Source of the DNA: Bacillus sp. Y1
Lineage (GTDB): Bacteria; Bacillota; Bacilli; Bacillales; Cytobacillaceae
DNA length: 64,000 bases
Reading direction: 5' to 3'
Assembly (NCBI RefSeq): GCF_003586445.1
Contig: NZ_CP030028.1
Coordinates: forward strand, 2,556,501-2,620,500
In this document: piece after piece, positions 1-8,791 of the stretch
Layout: each line of letters opens with the position of its first letter
Numbering within the stretch: the first letter of the stretch is position 1
Notes under the pieces: model-generated
Database searches by the model: none
Seen by the model: the letters and a program-made list of their open reading frames with translations, nothing else
What the model was told of the DNA's origin: nothing
Translations under genes and position numbers: made by a program

Positions 1-660
1 TCTAAAATGAAGTCATACCACGACGTATTAAAGATCCACAGCATCAATACCTCCATTACATCGTTAATGATCGGTTTAAGTTTGGAATTGAGAGACGAGG
101 AGTTGGTGGAGTTAGCCATTTCTACTTTATTTGCAGATATCGGATTTACGGAGTACCCTAAGACAAAATTCATTTATTACTTAAATCACAGTAAGAGAAC
201 GGAGCTTCTTTCTTCTCATATAAAGCAATCAGTGGAAATTATTTCAGGATCTGAATTCTGCAGAAAAAAAGACGTGGTATATGGCATTTTGGAGCATCAT
301 GAAAGATATGATGGAAGTGGCTTCCCAAACGGAAAAGCGGGTGATGAAATCCATCTTTATGCTAGAATCATTGCGATTGCCCAAAGTTATGATGAGCTAG
401 TCGGAGGCTATATTGCTGAACAAAGTGTGGCAGCCTATCAAGCTTTGCTACAGATATGGGAACAAGGTGGAAAACTGTTTGATAAAAAAATCCTCCAAGC
501 ATTTATTACTAGAAGCAGTCTATTTAAATTATATCAAAAAGTCACCTTACCTAATTTTCAAACAGGAACCATTGTTGGCTTTGAAAACTATCTTGATCAT
601 CCATTGCTACCTGTTATTCAAATGGAAGACGGGGTTGTAATAAATTTATATAAAAGATAA
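1..660 (+). CDS. HD-GYP-type domain protein, 5' truncated, degenerate
   Basis: The frame is open from base 1, so the true start probably lies upstream; the first visible ATG is at base 7. The protein resembles the HD-GYP class of cyclic-di-GMP phosphodiesterases: the segment ILEHHERYDGSGFP followed by ARIIAIAQSYDEL matches the HHExxDGxGYP...ARIIxVADxYDAL signature. The HD pair itself is not intact: where LHDIGK is expected the sequence reads FADIGF, so the metal-binding His is Ala, and the later AD of VADxYD is AQ. Loss of these ligands suggests a protein that binds a nucleotide or partner without hydrolysing it, but that is inference. About 70 C-terminal residues after the domain are not recognised. 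A terminator follows directly. Confidence 0.7.
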   Translation, partial: SKMKSYHDVLKIHSINTSITSLMIGLSLELRDEELVELAISTLFADIGFTEYPKTKFIYYLNHSKRTELLSSHIKQSVEIISGSEFCRKKDVVYGILEHHERYDGSGFPNGKAGDEIHLYARIIAIAQSYDELVGGYIAEQSVAAYQALLQIWEQGGKLFDKKILQAFITRSSLFKLYQKVTLPNFQTGTIVGFENYLDHPLLPVIQMEDGVVINLYKR

Positions 661-664
661 ATGG

Positions 665-691
665 CCAGTATCACTGTATACTGGTTTTTTG
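665..691 (+). terminator. Rho-independent terminator after the HD-GYP gene
   Basis: CCAGTAT and ATACTGG form a perfect 7-bp stem around a 6-nt loop, followed by six T residues. Confidence 0.85.
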
Positions 692-714
692 TATTAATAA
701 AAGAGCAACTCTCC

Positions 715-744
715 TTGACATTGATAATCATTATCAATTATTAT
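715..744 (+). promoter_or_regulatory. SigA-type promoter of the Fur-controlled small operon
   Basis: TTGACA at 715-720 and TATTAT at 739-744 are 18 bp apart. The spacer is occupied by a Fur-type box, so repressor binding would block RNA polymerase directly. Confidence 0.65.
722..736. promoter_or_regulatory. Fur-family box 1 (perfect 7-1-7)
   Basis: TGATAATCATTATCA is a perfect 7-1-7 inverted repeat and matches the Bacillus Fur consensus TGATAATNATTATCA. PerR and Zur boxes are related, so the exact regulator is inferred from the closeness to the Fur version. Confidence 0.8.
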
Positions 745-763
745 GTAGTTAAATCAATAGTAA

Positions 764-778
764 TGATAATCATTTTCA
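764..778. promoter_or_regulatory. Fur-family box 2 (one mismatch)
   Basis: TGATAATCATTTTCA differs from the 7-1-7 Fur consensus by one base. It lies 27 bp after the first box, in the 5' leader of the transcript, about 40 bp before the first gene. Confidence 0.65.
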
Positions 779-816
779 ATTATAACTATATCCTATAACC
801 AGAGGGAACAAAATCA

Positions 817-930
817 ATGACTATCCTCACGTGTGAATGGTGCGGTTTTACAGAAAAACAAACAGATTCAAATGACCAGATGGAACCTTGCCCATGTTGC
901 GGTTTATTTGAAGAGGAATTAGAAAATTAA
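817..930 (+). CDS. 37-residue zinc-ribbon-like small protein
   Basis: The short frame starts with ATG at 817 after AGAGGG at 801-806. It encodes 37 residues with CEWC near the N-terminus and CPCC after about 20 residues, i.e. two Cys pairs spaced like a miniature zinc ribbon or rubredoxin-type knuckle. The rest is acidic. It is the first gene after the Fur-box promoter and its stop is followed at once by the AAAGGAGG ribosome site of the next gene, so the two are probably co-transcribed. Function is unknown; metal binding is inferred from the cysteines alone. Confidence 0.6.
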   Translation: MTILTCEWCGFTEKQTDSNDQMEPCPCCGLFEEELEN

Positions 931-946
931 AAAGGAGGACTTCTTT

Positions 947-1525
947 ATGACCAAACGTCTATTAGAGTCGTTTATCCAAAGTCCATATCATGTAAATGAC
1001 TCTAGTGCAAAGTCTTGTTGGAGACATGGAGTTCAACTTATGATTAATCAGGTCGTTCAACATTATTTTCAACTGCCTAGAAACATACAAAATTCTATTA
1101 GCATTATGAAATTGATGGATACATACCGAAAGAATTTGAACATAGAAGGATTTGAATCTGTCACTCATTACTGTGTCGTAATGGCAAAGATTACCGATCA
1201 CTTACTTACTTTCCTCTCAAGTGAGGCTAAACAAGTACCACAGCTCTATTTTTACCATCATCAAAAAGGGTTAGAGGAAGGGGAACATTCATTTTCCGTA
1301 AATATAGAGTTGACAGAATATTCGAGTAAATTTTATAGTATGAAGAAATATTTATTAATGGCAGATGATCATTTGATTAAGCTTTATCAATTAATGATGT
1401 CGGTTTATTCGGTAAATGTTTACGGAAAACTACCTGACAAGGTTAAAATAGTAACTTTGTTTGACGGCAAGGAGTATGAATATTCTCCGACGATCGAGGA
1501 TCTACTCTTAGTCAACAGTATGTGA
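947..1525 (+). CDS. Uncharacterised 192-residue protein in Fur-controlled operon
   Basis: A perfect AAAGGAGG lies 8 bases before the ATG, so expression is likely strong. I do not recognise the family. The protein has no signal peptide or membrane segment. It begins with a segment of the form LLESFIQSPYHV followed by WRHGVQLMINQVV and HYFQLP, which is loosely reminiscent of the N-terminus of RecB/Cas4-type PD-(D/E)XK proteins, but no nuclease motif can be pointed to. A hydrophobic helical C-terminal half ends in an acidic tail. It sits between a Cys-pair miniprotein and an IDEAL-domain protein behind two Fur boxes, which suggests induction under iron limitation. Confidence 0.65.
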   Translation: MTKRLLESFIQSPYHVNDSSAKSCWRHGVQLMINQVVQHYFQLPRNIQNSISIMKLMDTYRKNLNIEGFESVTHYCVVMAKITDHLLTFLSSEAKQVPQLYFYHHQKGLEEGEHSFSVNIELTEYSSKFYSMKKYLLMADDHLIKLYQLMMSVYSVNVYGKLPDKVKIVTLFDGKEYEYSPTIEDLLLVNSM

Positions 1526-1568
1526 AGGATTTGAAGGAAACTAAACATGAAAGCTGGGAGAGAAGATT

Positions 1569-1973
1569 ATGAAAACAACACCTTATATTGCTGTAAAAAC
1601 ATTTGACCATCAAGTTGACTGCTTCTGCCCAGATGCGGACCATAGCGAGGTAGTCACCATTCACAGGGGCGACATTATCGAAATTACTCCTGAGCGAAAA
1701 TACACGGTTATCAATGGATGGTATGCATTAGTGATCATCAATCAAAACTTCTCATTTTACATGGCTGTGGAAGATATAGAATGGTACTTTACAAAAGAAC
1801 AAATGATTTCCATGTTAGATATGGATCTTAAGGTAAATTATTTTCGATATAAAATCAACCAAGCTCTCGATGAGGGAGATGAAATATCGTTTATGAATTT
1901 CACAGAGAAAATGAACGACTCGAATGAAATGAAGGAAAAATTGCATATGTATCTGCGTAATGTAGCTGTATAA
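1569..1973 (+). CDS. IDEAL-domain protein
   Basis: The 134-residue protein has a beta-rich N-terminal part (about 1-80, with a GDIIEITPERKYTV strand pair) and a C-terminal IDEAL domain (about 90-130), seen in YFRYKINQALDEGDEISFM and the helical stretch after it. IDEAL is a short alpha-helical domain of Bacillales regulators and small proteins of mostly unknown role. The gene follows the 192-residue frame by 43 bases with AGCTGGGAGAGAAG upstream as the ribosome site. It is the last gene of the Fur-controlled operon. A role in protein-protein contact is an inference from the domain type. Confidence 0.7.
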   Translation: MKTTPYIAVKTFDHQVDCFCPDADHSEVVTIHRGDIIEITPERKYTVINGWYALVIINQNFSFYMAVEDIEWYFTKEQMISMLDMDLKVNYFRYKINQALDEGDEISFMNFTEKMNDSNEMKEKLHMYLRNVAV

Positions 1974-2030
1974 GCGGGAGGGTTGATAGTACCGCAGTGA
2001 AGTGGTGAGAGGCTATTCTAATTATTGGAT

Positions 2031-2445
2031 AATGAAGACCGTTATCAAAAGGATTCTCCTTGCTAGTGGTCTTCATACGGTTGATGAAGACCATTTATTA
2101 AAAATAACTGAATTCTAACGGTCTTCATCCACGCTATGAAGACCGTTATCTTATGAATTGATTTAGCTAATGGCCTTCATCAAGGGTATGAACATCATTA
2201 CAGAAAAATCCCCCAAGCTAATGACGTTCATCGCTTGTATGAACATCAATTCAGCAGGAATCCGCATCCTAATGGCTTTCACCAAGGGTATGAACATCAT
2301 TATATCAAGAATCCCCCATCCAAATGAGGTTCATCAGGGGCATGAACATCATTTCAACAAAAGACCCCATATTTAATGACGCTCATTAAAGGTATGAACA
2401 TCATTTCCTCCAAGATACGGCAGTAAATGAAATTCATCATATAAA
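2031..2445. repeat. Tandem array, 51-52 bp period, eight degenerate palindromic units
   Basis: The motif (T/A/G)ATGAA(G/C)A recurs at 2031, 2083, 2135, 2187, 2238, 2289, 2341 and 2393, giving spacings of 52, 52, 52, 51, 51, 52 and 52. Each unit contains an inverted repeat: the early units pair GGTCTTCAT with ATGAAGACC, the later ones GTTCAT with ATGAAC, with 6-7 nt loops. One copy pairs AACGGTCTTCAT with ATGAAGACCGTT perfectly over 12 bp. The region is non-coding; frames crossing it are repeat artefacts. Confidence 0.85.
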
Positions 2446-2597
2446 AACCAATTGATCCATAAGCCAGGCTTCAAAACCTTCATCCTCTAGTAAAATTTCC
2501 GTCATAATTTGTTCATAATTTCACGATATCATACACGTATGAATGATAAATTGGGACACGATTCCCTTTTTTAGGAAAGGAGCACTTACAAGCTGTT

Positions 2598-4556
2598 ATG
2601 AGGGAGAAGAGGAAAAATAAGATACTCTTTAGTCGGATGAATATTCTCTTTTTTGTGGTTTTCTTGATGTTTTCGACTTTGATTATTCGACTGGGAAAAA
2701 TTCAAATTGTCCAAGGAGAGGAATACGCGAAGGAAAGTGAGAAGACGACGACCACCGTTTATTCCTGGACGACTCCTCGCGGTAAAATTTATGACCGAGA
2801 CGGAAATGTTTTGGTGGAAAACGAGGCCATTTTCACATTAACGTACATCAATCCTTCGAACGAGCACAATCAGCAGGAACGGCTTGAATTGGCACAAAAG
2901 ATTGCTGGATTAATTGAAGTAAGTACGGAAAATGTAAAAGAGCGAGACCAAAAAGATTATTGGATTTTCACTAGAAAAGAAGAAGCATACGCAAAGGTAA
3001 CTGCAGAAGAACAAGCAAACCTGGATGACAATGAAGAGTATCAACTGATTTTGGAGCGAATTACGGAAGAAGAGTTAGCTACCATCACAGCTGCGGAAAT
3101 GGAAGTTCTTGCGATTAAAAGAGAAATGGATGTGGATAGCTCTTCAATCAAACGAATTAAAATGGGATTAACGACAGAAGAAATGGCCATCATCAATGAG
3201 CGACTCGAAGAACTTCCTGGTTTTGAGGTCAAAGTGGACTCCACCCGAAAATATGTATACGGAAATACGCTTCGTCAGCTATTTGGAAATGTGGGTCAAA
3301 TTCCAGAAGAAGCAGCCGATACGTATAAAAGTAACGGATACCAATTGAGTGACCTTGTTGGTACAAGCTTCATTGAGCAACAATACGAAACTTGGCTTCG
3401 CGGTACCAAAGAAAATCAAACATATGTTCAAGATAAAACCGGAAATCTCATAGAAGGGGAAGTGACGCCAGGGGAATCTGGGAAAGACTTGATTCTCACG
3501 ATTGACTTAGCTCTCCAGCAGGAAGCGGAGAAGATCATCGAGGAAGAGTTAAAAAAGGACAGTGGCGCGAGTGAAGCTTATGCAGTCGTAACCAATCCAC
3601 AAACAGGTGAAATTCTTGCGATTGCTGGGAAAAGTGAAGAAAATGGGGCGATGAGTGATGAAACGTACGGGGCACTATATAACGCCTATGCGATGGGTTC
3701 GGCGGTTAAAGGGGCAACCGTATTAACGGGCTATGAAACAGGAGTGATTTCCCCAGGTAATACCTTCCTCGATAGTCCGATTAAAATTGCCGGAACTCCA
3801 ACGAAAAAGTCCTACCAGAATATGGGGACTATTAATGACCTAACTGCTCTCGAGCGCTCATCGAATGTGTATATGTTCCATATCGCCATGAAAATAGGAA
3901 ACTATGATTATGCTAAAAAAGAAGGATTTCACGATCCAGACGAAGCATATGCGACCATGAGAAAGTTTTTTAACCAATTCGGTCTTGGAGTGAAGACCGA
4001 AATTGATCTTCCGAGCGAAGCAACGGGCTACAATGGCGGTGTTCAGCAGTTAGGGAATCTAATGGATTTTGCGATTGGACAATTTGATACGTACACGCCT
4101 CTTCAGCTAGCACAATATGTTTCTACCATTGCAAATGATGGAAAACGAGTGCAGCCTCATTTAATGAAGGAGGTACGCGAGCCGGATCATGAAAGTGGTG
4201 AGTCAGGTGAAGTGATTGAAGCGTTTGAAACCAATGTGTTAAACACGGTGGATATGGAGTTATCCTATATTGAACGTGTACAAGAAGGATTCCGCCGAGT
4301 AATGATCGGGTCAAAGGGGACCGCAGCCTCCTACTTTAAAGGGGTAACCTATGATCCCGCAGGTAAAACAGGGACGGCACAAGTGTCAGATGGAAAGGGT
4401 GGCTACAACTATAACTTAACATTAGTTGGCTACGCACCCTATGACAATCCCGAAATCGCAATCTCGATCGTTGTGCCAAATGCAGAAAATGATAGCAGCG
4501 GAATTAATAAATATATCGGAAAGAGAATACTTGATTTTTATTTTGAAAATAAGTAA
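2598..4556 (+). CDS. Class B penicillin-binding protein (transpeptidase)
   Basis: A 652-residue peptidoglycan transpeptidase. One N-terminal membrane anchor (about 13-30) precedes a PBP dimerisation domain that begins with the [11 protein letters not shown] signature. The transpeptidase domain follows from about 310. Active-site motifs are visible: SAVK (SxxK, nucleophile Ser) in the YAMGSAVKG context, SSN (SxN) and KTGT near the C-terminus. Layout and the GSAVKG context resemble B. subtilis PbpA/PbpH, which are needed for rod shape, though those are about 50 residues longer. The acidic insert around 110-200 is unusually Glu-rich. The GGAAAGGAG lies about 15 bases before the ATG, a long spacing, but no in-frame alternative start exists closer to it. 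Confidence 0.9.
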   Translation: MREKRKNKILFSRMNILFFVVFLMFSTLIIRLGKIQIVQGEEYAKESEKTTTTVYSWTTPRGKIYDRDGNVLVENEAIFTLTYINPSNEHNQQERLELAQKIAGLIEVSTENVKERDQKDYWIFTRKEEAYAKVTAEEQANLDDNEEYQLILERITEEELATITAAEMEVLAIKREMDVDSSSIKRIKMGLTTEEMAIINERLEELPGFEVKVDSTRKYVYGNTLRQLFGNVGQIPEEAADTYKSNGYQLSDLVGTSFIEQQYETWLRGTKENQTYVQDKTGNLIEGEVTPGESGKDLILTIDLALQQEAEKIIEEELKKDSGASEAYAVVTNPQTGEILAIAGKSEENGAMSDETYGALYNAYAMGSAVKGATVLTGYETGVISPGNTFLDSPIKIAGTPTKKSYQNMGTINDLTALERSSNVYMFHIAMKIGNYDYAKKEGFHDPDEAYATMRKFFNQFGLGVKTEIDLPSEATGYNGGVQQLGNLMDFAIGQFDTYTPLQLAQYVSTIANDGKRVQPHLMKEVREPDHESGESGEVIEAFETNVLNTVDMELSYIERVQEGFRRVMIGSKGTAASYFKGVTYDPAGKTGTAQVSDGKGGYNYNLTLVGYAPYDNPEIAISIVVPNAENDSSGINKYIGKRILDFYFENK

Positions 4557-4586
4557 GCCGGCGTCTAATTTGATGTTGGTTTTTAA

Positions 4587-4624
4587 AATAAGCCAGTTTC
4601 CCTTCAAAAAGGAACTGGCTTATT
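4587..4624. terminator. Bidirectional terminator between PBP and HAD genes
   Basis: AATAAGCCAGTT pairs with AACTGGCTTATT over 12 bp between two convergent genes; A/T-rich flanks on both sides can serve either strand. Confidence 0.8.
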
Positions 4625-4629
4625 CCACG

Positions 4630-5295
4630 TTATTTGTGTTGATTTTTCGCTAGATGGTCTAGTAAATCGTCAAAAGATAGTTCAGACATGGAAGTTAGTC
4701 GGTGGACATGACCTTTAAAGTCCAAGTATTGTGTAACTGGGTTAGGAACAATGACACAATGAAGTCCAGCCCCGACTGCGGCCGTTAGTCCGTTTAAGGA
4801 ATCTTCAAAGCAGAGTGCCTCGTTTGCCTCGACTCCTAGATCCTGAAGAGCCTTTACATACAGCTCGGGATCAGGTTTAACCTTTTGGACGTCATCGGAG
4901 GTTTTGATCACTTGGAAAAAATCTAGAATCTTAAATCTTTCTAAGTAATCAACGACCCATTTTCTACTCGAGCTTGAGGCAAGTCCAATTTTTAACCCAT
5001 GTTCTTTCGCAGCTTGAAGATAATCTAACACTCCCTCGCGAAGAGCAAATTGATCCTTTCTTTGCTGATAGAGTTCATTTGTTCTTGATTTCACTAATTC
5101 ACGATCAATTGGTTGATTGGACATGGCGTTCAGTTCGTCGTACAAGCCACCACCTGTTGTTCCTATGTACTTTGCAAAGTTCTCGAGCTTTAAATCGCAG
5201 CCGTAGTCTAACATGACTTCCTTGGTCACGTCATACCAAACGGACTCGGTATCTACAATTAATCCATCAAAATCAAAAATAATTGCTTTATACAT
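4630..5295 (-). CDS. HAD-superfamily phosphatase (YhcW/beta-phosphoglucomutase-like)
   Basis: A cytosolic HAD subfamily IA hydrolase of 221 residues. Motif I is FDFDGLIVDTES near residue 7, with the nucleophile and acid-base Asp pair. Motif II is the SSSS stretch at about 110, motif III is K in VKPDPELY, and motif IV is FEDSLNG. A small helical cap lies between residues 18 and 90. The fold and DGLIVDTES context are those of B. subtilis YhcW and sugar-phosphate phosphatases. The substrate cannot be read from sequence. The start is supported by GGAGGAG 5-7 bases upstream. It is a single gene, convergent with the PBP. Confidence 0.88.
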   Translation of the reverse strand: MYKAIIFDFDGLIVDTESVWYDVTKEVMLDYGCDLKLENFAKYIGTTGGGLYDELNAMSNQPIDRELVKSRTNELYQQRKDQFALREGVLDYLQAAKEHGLKIGLASSSSRKWVVDYLERFKILDFFQVIKTSDDVQKVKPDPELYVKALQDLGVEANEALCFEDSLNGLTAAVGAGLHCVIVPNPVTQYLDFKGHVHRLTSMSELSFDDLLDHLAKNQHK

Positions 5296-5485
5296 AATCT
5301 CCTCCAGTTTTTGATAATAGGTTATAAAACATTATATCTGTTTTAGTACGTGAAAGAAACCTAAAAGCAATCTAATATTACCTTGTCATTATCTATATTT
5401 GCATACTAGCGTCAACAGTGCTGGTTGTTGTTGTCTACATCTGGTTACCCTAACTACTATCAACATGATTTGGTGGTGTAGGATT

Positions 5486-5758
5486 ATGACAGTTGAAAAA
5501 CAATCCTTTCAGTTTCGATTGGAAAGCGACTCAGGTAAAGTTGAAGTGGAAGGAGAGGTTAAAGGTCCGTTTCGGATTCCTGCTCAAGATGATATGAAAT
5601 TAAAAGCCGTTTTAGCTCTCTTACATTCGGTCGATCAAGAAAATTTTAAAAAGGTAAACGAAGTGGATCTCTTTCATGATTTAATGGAACAGATTGAAGG
5701 AACCATTGATCAAATGAAAAGGTATGATCATTTCCAGGGTGAAAGGTTAGATAAATAA
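5486..5758 (+). CDS. Hypothetical 90-residue protein
   Basis: The frame is open from a TTG at 5399, but the first 29 residues are Cys/Trp-rich and unlike the rest; I place the start at the ATG at 5486 after GGTGG at 5471-5475. The protein (MTVEKQSFQF...) is soluble and charged. It has a beta-like first half (FRLESDSGKVEVEGEVKGPF) and a helical second half with HDLMEQIEGTIDQM. I do not recognise the family. It is a single gene ended by its own hairpin. Start uncertain, function unknown. Confidence 0.55.
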   Translation: MTVEKQSFQFRLESDSGKVEVEGEVKGPFRIPAQDDMKLKAVLALLHSVDQENFKKVNEVDLFHDLMEQIEGTIDQMKRYDHFQGERLDK

Positions 5759-5769
5759 ATGAGAAAATG

Positions 5770-5801
5770 GCCAAAATCCCGTAAAGATTTTGGCTTATTC
5801 A
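5770..5801. terminator. Bidirectional hairpin terminator
   Basis: GCCAAAATC and GATTTTGGC form a 9-bp stem with a 7-nt loop between the convergent genes at 5486-5758 and 5809-5943. T-rich sequence follows on both strands. Confidence 0.7.
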
Positions 5802-5808
5802 ATTGATT

Positions 5809-5943
5809 TTATTTGTTTTCTTTACGATCTGGTAAATCAATGGTTTCCTTTTGTTTATTACCGTTATAGGAATGCTTTTCATCCGTACGAGTTTCCCAAA
5901 TACTATATTTAATGTCATTCGTGCTTTGTTTTTTACTAGTCAT
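5809..5943 (-). CDS. Small hydrophilic protein, 44 residues
   Basis: A short frame on the minus strand with an excellent AAGGAGGTG 8 bases before its ATG. The product is very hydrophilic (MTSKKQSTNDIKYSIWETRT... ending in RKENK) and has no Cys or membrane segment. I do not recognise it. Small, strongly translated, Lys/Asn-rich proteins of this kind are common in sporulating Bacillaceae, but a spore role is only a guess. It is transcribed alone, divergent from the permease gene. Confidence 0.55.
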   Translation of the reverse strand: MTSKKQSTNDIKYSIWETRTDEKHSYNGNKQKETIDLPDRKENK

Positions 5944-6098
5944 CCAAAAAACACCTCCTTATTATAGATTTTTATAAATGGAAAATTCTATACAAGAATA
6001 ATAATAAAAGAATATTGGCAATTTTCTTTCGTATGGAAAAGTACGGATTGATTGTATATTCTGATAAGATAAACAGTTTTTGAAGGGTGGAGTATTTT

Positions 6099-7457
6099 GT
6101 GGGGAAACATCACGAAAGTGAGAAGTTACAGCGCGGGTTAGACAACAGGCACATCCAGCTGATTGCGCTAGGAGGAGCGATTGGAGTTGGCTTATTCTAT
6201 GGATCGAGTGCAACTATTCAAATGGCTGGTCCTGCGATTCTTCTCTCTTATTTAATCGGAGGAATTGTCATTTTTACGATCATGAGAGCATTAGGGGAAA
6301 TGGCAGTGGATGAGCCGATTTCTGGTTCCTTCAGTTCTTATGCTCATCGTTACTTAGGACCGTTTGCGGGCTACCTTACTGGCTGGACGTATTGGTTTAT
6401 GTGGGTGGTTGTCGGAATGGCCGAAATCACGGTCATCGGCGTATACGTGAATTACTGGTTTCCAGATATCCCTCAATGGGTGACAGCACTTGCTACGTTA
6501 GTTGTCGTTACATTGATTAATTTGATGAATGTAAAAGCCTTTGGAGAGTTTGAATTTTGGTTAGCACTTATTAAAGTAGTTGCTATTATCGGAATGATTT
6601 TAGTTGGCTTAGGTATCATTTTGTTTGGGTTTGGAAATGGTGGACAACCTATGGGTCTAGACAATCTTTTGGCACATGGCGGATTTATGCCAAATGGAAT
6701 AGAGGGAATTTTATTATCTTTAGTTTTGGTGATGTTCTCTTTTGGCGGAGTTGAGCTAGTAGGGATCACGGCAGGTGAAGCGAAGGATCCACGCAAGTCG
6801 ATTCCGTCTGCGATTAACAATGTCGTTTGGCGAATTTTAATTTTTTATATTGGTGCTTTAGGAATTATGATGATTTTATATCCTTGGAATGAAGTGGGTT
6901 CCAATGGAAGTCCGTTCGTTTTGATTTTTGATAAAATCGGAATACCAGGTGCTGCACATATTATCAATTTTGTCGTGTTAACGGCTGCATTGTCTGCCTT
7001 TAATAGTGGCTTGTTCAGCACAGGGAGAATGCTTTACAATTTATCGCTACAAAATAATGGCCCTAAATACTTTGGTAAGTTAAACAAACATCAAACACCA
7101 AGACGTGGAATCTTATTCTCGGCTTCGTTTTTATTAGTCGCTGTATTTCTTAATTATATTATTCCAGAAAAAGTATTTATGTTTATTTCTTCAGTTGCGA
7201 CAGTGGCTGTCATTACAAGCTGGACGATTATTCTACTCACACAAATAAAGTTTAGACAATCAAAAACAAAAGAAGAGGTTGGAAAATTAGCGTTTAAAAT
7301 GCCTCTTCATCCATTTTCGAACTATGTAGCACTTGTGTTCTTAGCTTTTGTGATTGTGTTAATGGCGTTCATGGACGGCATGAGAGAAGCCTTATATGTA
7401 GCACCTGTATGGTTTCTTATCCTTTACGTAGGATATCGATTGAAAACAAAAAAATAA
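6099..7457 (+). CDS. Amino-acid permease, APC superfamily (AAT family)
   Basis: A roughly 452-residue membrane transporter with 12 predicted hydrophobic segments. The N-terminal LDNRHIQLIALGGAIGVGLF is the hallmark of the AAT group (proline, GABA, D-alanine/glycine permeases), followed by MRALGEMAVDEPISGSF and the GITAGEAKDPRKSIP loop. It imports an amino acid with a cation, substrate unknown; the closest general type is ProY/CycA/AlaP. An upstream GTG at 6087 is in frame, but GAAGGGTGGAG at 6082-6092 fits the GTG at 6099 better. Single gene with its own terminator. Confidence 0.85.
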   Translation: MGKHHESEKLQRGLDNRHIQLIALGGAIGVGLFYGSSATIQMAGPAILLSYLIGGIVIFTIMRALGEMAVDEPISGSFSSYAHRYLGPFAGYLTGWTYWFMWVVVGMAEITVIGVYVNYWFPDIPQWVTALATLVVVTLINLMNVKAFGEFEFWLALIKVVAIIGMILVGLGIILFGFGNGGQPMGLDNLLAHGGFMPNGIEGILLSLVLVMFSFGGVELVGITAGEAKDPRKSIPSAINNVVWRILIFYIGALGIMMILYPWNEVGSNGSPFVLIFDKIGIPGAAHIINFVVLTAALSAFNSGLFSTGRMLYNLSLQNNGPKYFGKLNKHQTPRRGILFSASFLLVAVFLNYIIPEKVFMFISSVATVAVITSWTIILLTQIKFRQSKTKEEVGKLAFKMPLHPFSNYVALVFLAFVIVLMAFMDGMREALYVAPVWFLILYVGYRLKTKK

Positions 7458-7463
7458 CAACAA

Positions 7464-7500
7464 AGCGGTCTCTCGATATTACGGAGACCGCTTCTTTTTA
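7464..7500. terminator. Terminator after amino-acid permease
   Basis: AGCGGTCTC and GAGACCGCT form a 9-bp stem followed by TCTTTTT. The convergent CAP gene ends inside the T tract. Confidence 0.85.
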
Positions 7501-8616
7501 ATTGGCGTAATAATTTTGTGTGTAATAAGGCTGTGCTTCCTCATTAAAGGCCACACCAACACCTAAGTACTCAAAACCAGACTTTATAATATTTTTCCGG
7601 TGTCCTAAAGAGTTCATTAATCCTTCATGTGCAAAAATACTGCTGAACTGACCGTACGCTAAATTTTCTCCAGCCAAGGTGTACCGTATGCCGTCTTCTT
7701 CCATTCGGTCAAAAGGAGACTCCCCTTGAAGATTCGTATGATCAAAATAGTTATTGACGGCCATGTCCGAGCTATGCTTCCGTGCCGTTTGCATCACATG
7801 TTCATCCCATGAAAGAACCTGAAGTTCATGATTGACCCTCGTCGCATTGACCAAATCAAACATTTGCAACTCAAACCCTTCTTTTAATGCTTCACTAGGC
7901 TCTGAATAGATTGATTTCTTATTGTTTTCTACCTCTTCGGTTAAAAGTTGAATGGCGGTTACCGTATTTTCTTCATGCACATCATAAAAAACCGTCACGT
8001 ATGTGTCATCAAGCTCATACATGTCATAATCGCTGTCTTCTTGTAGCTGATAAAATACTAATCCCTTTTGCAATCGTGTTAATGGCTGCCCTAATGTGTC
8101 ACGAACGGTTTGTTTGGAACTGTTTAGCTTGATTCCGTTTGTGGAAGAAATTAAATCTTGATTCGTGTACAAGCCAATCACTTGTTGCTGGTCATTGTAC
8201 ATAACTTTGACAAAGTTATGGTAATTTTCATGATACGTATGCCATTCCGTTCCATACTCATTCATCTCAGAACGTTTGGGTGCTCCCAACATATTATCAA
8301 TATCTGTCTTCGATTCACCGAGTTCGATATTATAAATCGAAAAAACTTGATTGGAGGGTGACTCCAGATCGGGAGAAGGGACTTCTTTTTCGGAAGGCAT
8401 CTGTTCCTCAGCCAGTTCTTCGACTTTTTCCTCAAGAAACCCTATGCTGCCAGCAATACCAATATATACGTCGTTCAAAAGCTCAGATAACTCTATATTA
8501 TCTCCATCTATGTTAAGATCCTCAGCTATAGCTCCAATTCCCATTTCATCCCCAAAAGAATTCCATAAATAATTCAAACCAAACAATAAGATGACTAAGA
8601 GAAAAAATCGTCTCAA
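7498..8616 (-). CDS. Secreted CAP/SCP-domain protein (YlbC-like)
   Basis: A 372-residue envelope protein. Residues 1-20 form a signal or anchor (MRRFFLLVILLFGLNYL). Residues about 95-235 match the CAP-associated N-terminal domain. Residues about 245-370 are the CAP domain, with ARKHSSDM, the YFDHTN segment, AGENLAYG and GHRKNIIKSGFEYLGVGV. Layout and length are those of B. subtilis YlbC. The bacterial CAP role is not settled; wall-associated binding or hydrolysis has been proposed. Single gene, convergent with the permease. Confidence 0.85.
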   Translation of the reverse strand: MRRFFLLVILLFGLNYLWNSFGDEMGIGAIAEDLNIDGDNIELSELLNDVYIGIAGSIGFLEEKVEELAEEQMPSEKEVPSPDLESPSNQVFSIYNIELGESKTDIDNMLGAPKRSEMNEYGTEWHTYHENYHNFVKVMYNDQQQVIGLYTNQDLISSTNGIKLNSSKQTVRDTLGQPLTRLQKGLVFYQLQEDSDYDMYELDDTYVTVFYDVHEENTVTAIQLLTEEVENNKKSIYSEPSEALKEGFELQMFDLVNATRVNHELQVLSWDEHVMQTARKHSSDMAVNNYFDHTNLQGESPFDRMEEDGIRYTLAGENLAYGQFSSIFAHEGLMNSLGHRKNIIKSGFEYLGVGVAFNEEAQPYYTQNYYAN

Positions 8617-8791
8617 ATTTTCTCCTCACTTTCTATCCAATATCCCATCTATTCCATTATAGCTACCAGATTCATGGCCCATACGTATTTCCATTCTAAA
8701 CGATGTTCCTTTCCTCGTGTTAGTAAAACGAATTTGCAGCAAAGTGGAAAAATTTGTTGTATTATAAAAAGAACAATGGAGGAGGGACTGT

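Noticed and set aside
2170..2376. Open frame of 68 codons through the first repeat array
   Set aside because: It is made wholly of the 51-52-bp repeat, has no ribosome site, and its protein repeats MNII/GMNII units as a by-product of the array.
5399..5485. Upstream TTG start for the 90-residue protein
   Set aside because: The added 29 residues are Cys- and Trp-rich, unlike the rest, and lack a ribosome site.
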